Source: Fidelibacterota bacterium
GTDB lineage: Bacteria > Fidelibacterota > Marinisomatia > Marinisomatales > UBA1611
NCBI GenBank assembly: GCA_002717915.1
Contig: PBCV01000033.1
Span: 1-9,047, forward strand
Reading direction: 5' to 3'
DNA: 9,047 bases
How positions within the stretch are numbered: position 1 is the first letter of the stretch; the number at the start of each line of letters is the position of its first letter. The notes below the pieces were generated by a model. The model did no database searches and was not told the DNA's origin. It saw only the letters and a program-made list of their open reading frames with translations. This document shows positions 7,476 through 9,047 of the stretch, piece after piece. The position numbers and the translations under genes were made by a program.

Positions 7476-8471
7476 TTATTCTTCTTCAGAAGCATCTTCT
7501 TCATCAGCAGGAGTATCATCCGAATCTTCTATTGCAGCCGATGATTCAATATTTTCTTCTATCGATTCTTCTTTTTCAGGTTCTTCAGCGGGAGATTCTT
7601 CACCTTCTTCTGATGATTCATCAGTGGGTGTTTCTTCCCCCGCAGCATCATCAACCGGCTCTTCATTGACTTCTGCTTCATCAGGGGATTCTTCTTCTTG
7701 AGATTCATCTGCCGGTTCTTCTTCTTCAACATCATCTGATGACTCTTCAGAATCTGTCACTTCCTCAGTTTCTTCAGCAGGAGTTTCTTCGCTATCAACT
7801 TCTTCGCCAGAATCGTCTGAAGATGATTCTTCATCAGCAGGTTCAGCAACCGGTTCTTCTGCTGGTGCTTCTTCATCAGCAATATCTGATGACTCTTCAG
7901 AATCTGTCACTTCATCTGCCTCATCAGTAGGGGTTTCTTCAGGTGTTGCTTCTTCAGCAACTTCTTCCTGTGCATCGTCTTCAGCCGCTTCTTCGGTCGA
8001 CTCTTCAGCCGGTGTTTCTTTGGGAGCAGCCTCTTCTGCTGGTGCTACATCTACAGCTTCTTCAGCCTGCGCTTCCGCTTCAACGGCGGCGGCTTTTACT
8101 TTTTCTTCTGCCTTCTTTTCTTTTCGCTCAGAACGAGCTTTAATCACATCATCCCGGTTCAATTCCCATTTTTTCATCTCTTTATCAATCTGGGCTTCAT
8201 CCAAACCTTGTTTTATAAGATGCCACCGATGAGCAATTCCCGCACGACGCAGTAGCTTATGTGCAGCTTCAGAAGGTTCAGCTCCCTCTTTGAGCCAATG
8301 CAGGATTCTTTCACCTTTTAGATCGTATGAATGATCTGCATCAATTGGATTGTACCAACCCAATTCTTCAATTGCGGCACCATCACGGCGATTTCGTGAA
8401 TCCATTGCAACCATTCTGTAAAAGGGCCTGTTTCGACGTCCTATACGTTTCAGTCTAATTTTTGTCGCCAA
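7476..8471 (-). CDS. rpsP: 30S ribosomal protein S16 with a long acidic low-complexity C-terminal extension
   Basis: S16 is an early-binding 30S assembly protein. Residues 1-85 are ordinary S16: 'KIRLKRIGRRNRPFYRMVAM' (4-23), 'DSRNRRDGAAIEELGWYNP' (24-42), 'ILHWLKEGAEPSEAAHKLLR' (56-75). Residues 86-126 form a charged helical segment resembling the extensions of FCB-group S16 proteins. From about residue 127 to 331 the chain is almost only Glu, Asp, Ala, Ser, Pro, Thr and a few Val, Gly, Ile, Gln and Asn. It has no aromatic residue, Leu, Met, Cys, His or Arg, and only two Lys, so it is strongly acidic and probably disordered. The total of 331 residues compares with about 80-90 in E. coli or Bacillus. 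The start is TTG at 8471, with AAGGAG seven nt upstream and no ATG nearby. The frame is continuous with no sign of a frameshift. It sits 15 nt after ffh. The role of the tail is unknown. Confidence 0.95.
   Translation of the reverse strand: MATKIRLKRIGRRNRPFYRMVAMDSRNRRDGAAIEELGWYNPIDADHSYDLKGERILHWLKEGAEPSEAAHKLLRRAGIAHRWHLIKQGLDEAQIDKEMKKWELNRDDVIKARSERKEKKAEEKVKAAAVEAEAQAEEAVDVAPAEEAAPKETPAEESTEEAAEDDAQEEVAEEATPEETPTDEADEVTDSEESSDIADEEAPAEEPVAEPADEESSSDDSGEEVDSEETPAEETEEVTDSEESSDDVEEEEPADESQEEESPDEAEVNEEPVDDAAGEETPTDESSEEGEESPAEEPEKEESIEENIESSAAIEDSDDTPADEEDASEEE
7734..7763 (-). repeat. Exact 30-bp direct repeat in the rpsP tail, copy B
   Basis: This segment is identical over 30 bp to 7884-7913, exactly 150 bp (50 codons) away in the same frame. 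It encodes EVTDSEESSD at residues 237-246. Identity at synonymous positions suggests a fairly recent internal duplication or ongoing homogenisation. Confidence 0.9.
7884..7913 (-). repeat. Exact 30-bp direct repeat in the rpsP tail, copy A
   Basis: Partner of the copy at 7734-7763; encodes EVTDSEESSD at residues 187-196. A further near-repeat pair, 18 of 20 bases identical, lies at 7618-7637 and 7921-7940. It encodes EETPTD and is spaced 303 bp (101 codons), consistent with a unit of about 50 codons. Confidence 0.9.
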
Positions 8472-8478
8472 TGTATAA

Positions 8479-8484
8479 CTCCTT
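8479..8484 (-). promoter_or_regulatory. Shine-Dalgarno site of rpsP supporting a TTG start
   Basis: AAGGAG with a 7-nt spacer precedes TTG at 8471. This is the best SD in the window and shows that the non-ATG codon is the true start. Confidence 0.8.
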
Positions 8485-8486
8485 AA

Positions 8487-9047
8487 TTAAAATCTTCCAA
8501 AACTTCCCATTCCAGGAAGTTTCATATGTTTTATTTTTCCCATTTTCTTTATCATTTTTTTCATCTGATAAAATTGATTCAGCAAAGCATTTATTTCCTG
8601 AACTGGACGGCCACTTCCTTTTGCAATTCGTGATCGGCGGCTGCCATCGATACTCTCTGGCTTTTGCCTTTCGTCTAGTGTCATGGAATTGATAATCGCT
8701 TCAGTCCAACCGACCTGGCGATCATCCATATTCAATTGTTTTAATGCTTTGGAGCTCATGCCCGGCATCATACTCAACACCTGGTTCATGGAACCCATCT
8801 GTTTCATCTGCTGTAACTGAATTCTGAAATCATCCAGATCAAAGGTATTCTTTGCGATCTTTTTCTGGAATGCATCTGCTTTTTTTTCATCAAAGACATC
8901 TTGGGCTTTTTCCACTAAGGATACTGCATCACCAAATCCCAGAATTCGATCAGCAATCCTTTTTGGATCAAAAACATCAAGGCCATCCATGGTTTCCGAT
9001 GTACCAACAAACTTGATTGGTATACCCGTAACCTTTCGAATAGAAAC
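8487..9047 (-). CDS. ffh: Signal recognition particle protein Ffh (SRP54), C-terminal part (begins outside the window)
   Basis: Ffh with 4.5S/6S RNA binds signal sequences on nascent chains and delivers ribosomes to FtsY at the membrane. The last 186 codons are present, open to the window edge. They begin at the end of the GTPase domain ('VTGIPIKFVG', the conserved TGxPIKF motif) and continue through 'DVFDPKRIADRILGFGD' into the methionine-rich M domain ('MKQMGSMNQVLSMMPGMSS'). The SRP-RNA binding element 'INSMTLDERQKPESIDGSRR' followed by 'SRIAKGSG' is complete, as is the tail 'MKLPGMGSFGRF'. The motif after TGxPIKF reads GTSE where GxGE is usual, a small variation. An internal Met at 8990 is not the start, because the frame and the family similarity continue upstream. 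rpsP follows after 15 nt. Confidence 0.98.
   Translation of the reverse strand, partial: VSIRKVTGIPIKFVGTSETMDGLDVFDPKRIADRILGFGDAVSLVEKAQDVFDEKKADAFQKKIAKNTFDLDDFRIQLQQMKQMGSMNQVLSMMPGMSSKALKQLNMDDRQVGWTEAIINSMTLDERQKPESIDGSRRSRIAKGSGRPVQEINALLNQFYQMKKMIKKMGKIKHMKLPGMGSFGRF

Noticed and set aside
7480..8120. A repeat-rich stretch that could suggest a CRISPR or satellite array
   Set aside because: The repeats are in frame with rpsP, irregular in spacing and sequence, and explained by an E/D/A/S/P/T-rich protein tail. There are no constant repeats with unique spacers.
7739..8232. Plus-strand open frames opposite the rpsP tail (Leu/Gln-rich or Ser/Ala-rich)
   Set aside because: They are antisense shadows of the low-complexity tail, with no SD or family resemblance.
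8487..8990. ffh taken as a complete gene starting at the Met at 8990
   Set aside because: The frame and recognisable Ffh sequence (TGIPIKFVG) continue upstream to the window edge, so this is an internal methionine.

Overview
All genes in this 9 kb window lie on the minus strand, so it reads from right (9047) to left (1). The content is chromosomal housekeeping. No mobile element, CRISPR array, tRNA or rRNA is visible. Three things suggest the FCB superphylum (Bacteroidetes/Marinimicrobia-like, possibly a marine lineage): a long C-terminal extension on ribosomal protein S16, the wording of Ffh ('LDVF.P.R.ADRILG.GD'), and moderately AT-rich, tightly packed genes. This placement is an inference from memory of family sequences and is tentative.

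Region 1 (9047 to about 5571) is the classic translation and secretion cluster: ffh (C-terminal part only), rpsP, khpA (KH-domain protein), rimM, trmD, rplS. Gaps are 0 to 45 nt or short overlaps. The cluster joins SRP-dependent targeting, small-subunit protein S16, the S16-linked 30S maturation factor RimM, the tRNA m1G37 methyltransferase TrmD, and large-subunit protein L19. It ends in a strong intrinsic terminator just after rplS. The most unusual gene is rpsP: about 85 to 120 residues of ordinary S16 are followed by about 200 residues made almost only of Glu, Asp, Ala, Ser, Pro and Thr. This tail shows a 50-residue internal periodicity, with one exact 30-bp DNA repeat.

Region 2 (5566 to 1) is a second unit: a 12-TM major facilitator transporter, selA, selB and the first 374 codons of mutS. 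selA and selB make and decode selenocysteine (Sec) through Ser-tRNA(Sec) conversion and a dedicated elongation factor. The selA-selB junction has a 1-nt gap. selB and mutS overlap by 8 nt, so mismatch repair appears translationally coupled to the Sec genes. No tRNA-Sec (selC), selD or selenoprotein with an in-frame TGA is seen here.

The boundary between the regions is compact. The rplS terminator hairpin contains the only Shine-Dalgarno-like sequence of the transporter gene, and the U-tract ends 4 nt before its start codon. Expression of the transporter-selA-selB-mutS unit must therefore rely on readthrough or on a promoter inside or upstream of the hairpin. No intergenic stretch in the window exceeds 100 nt.
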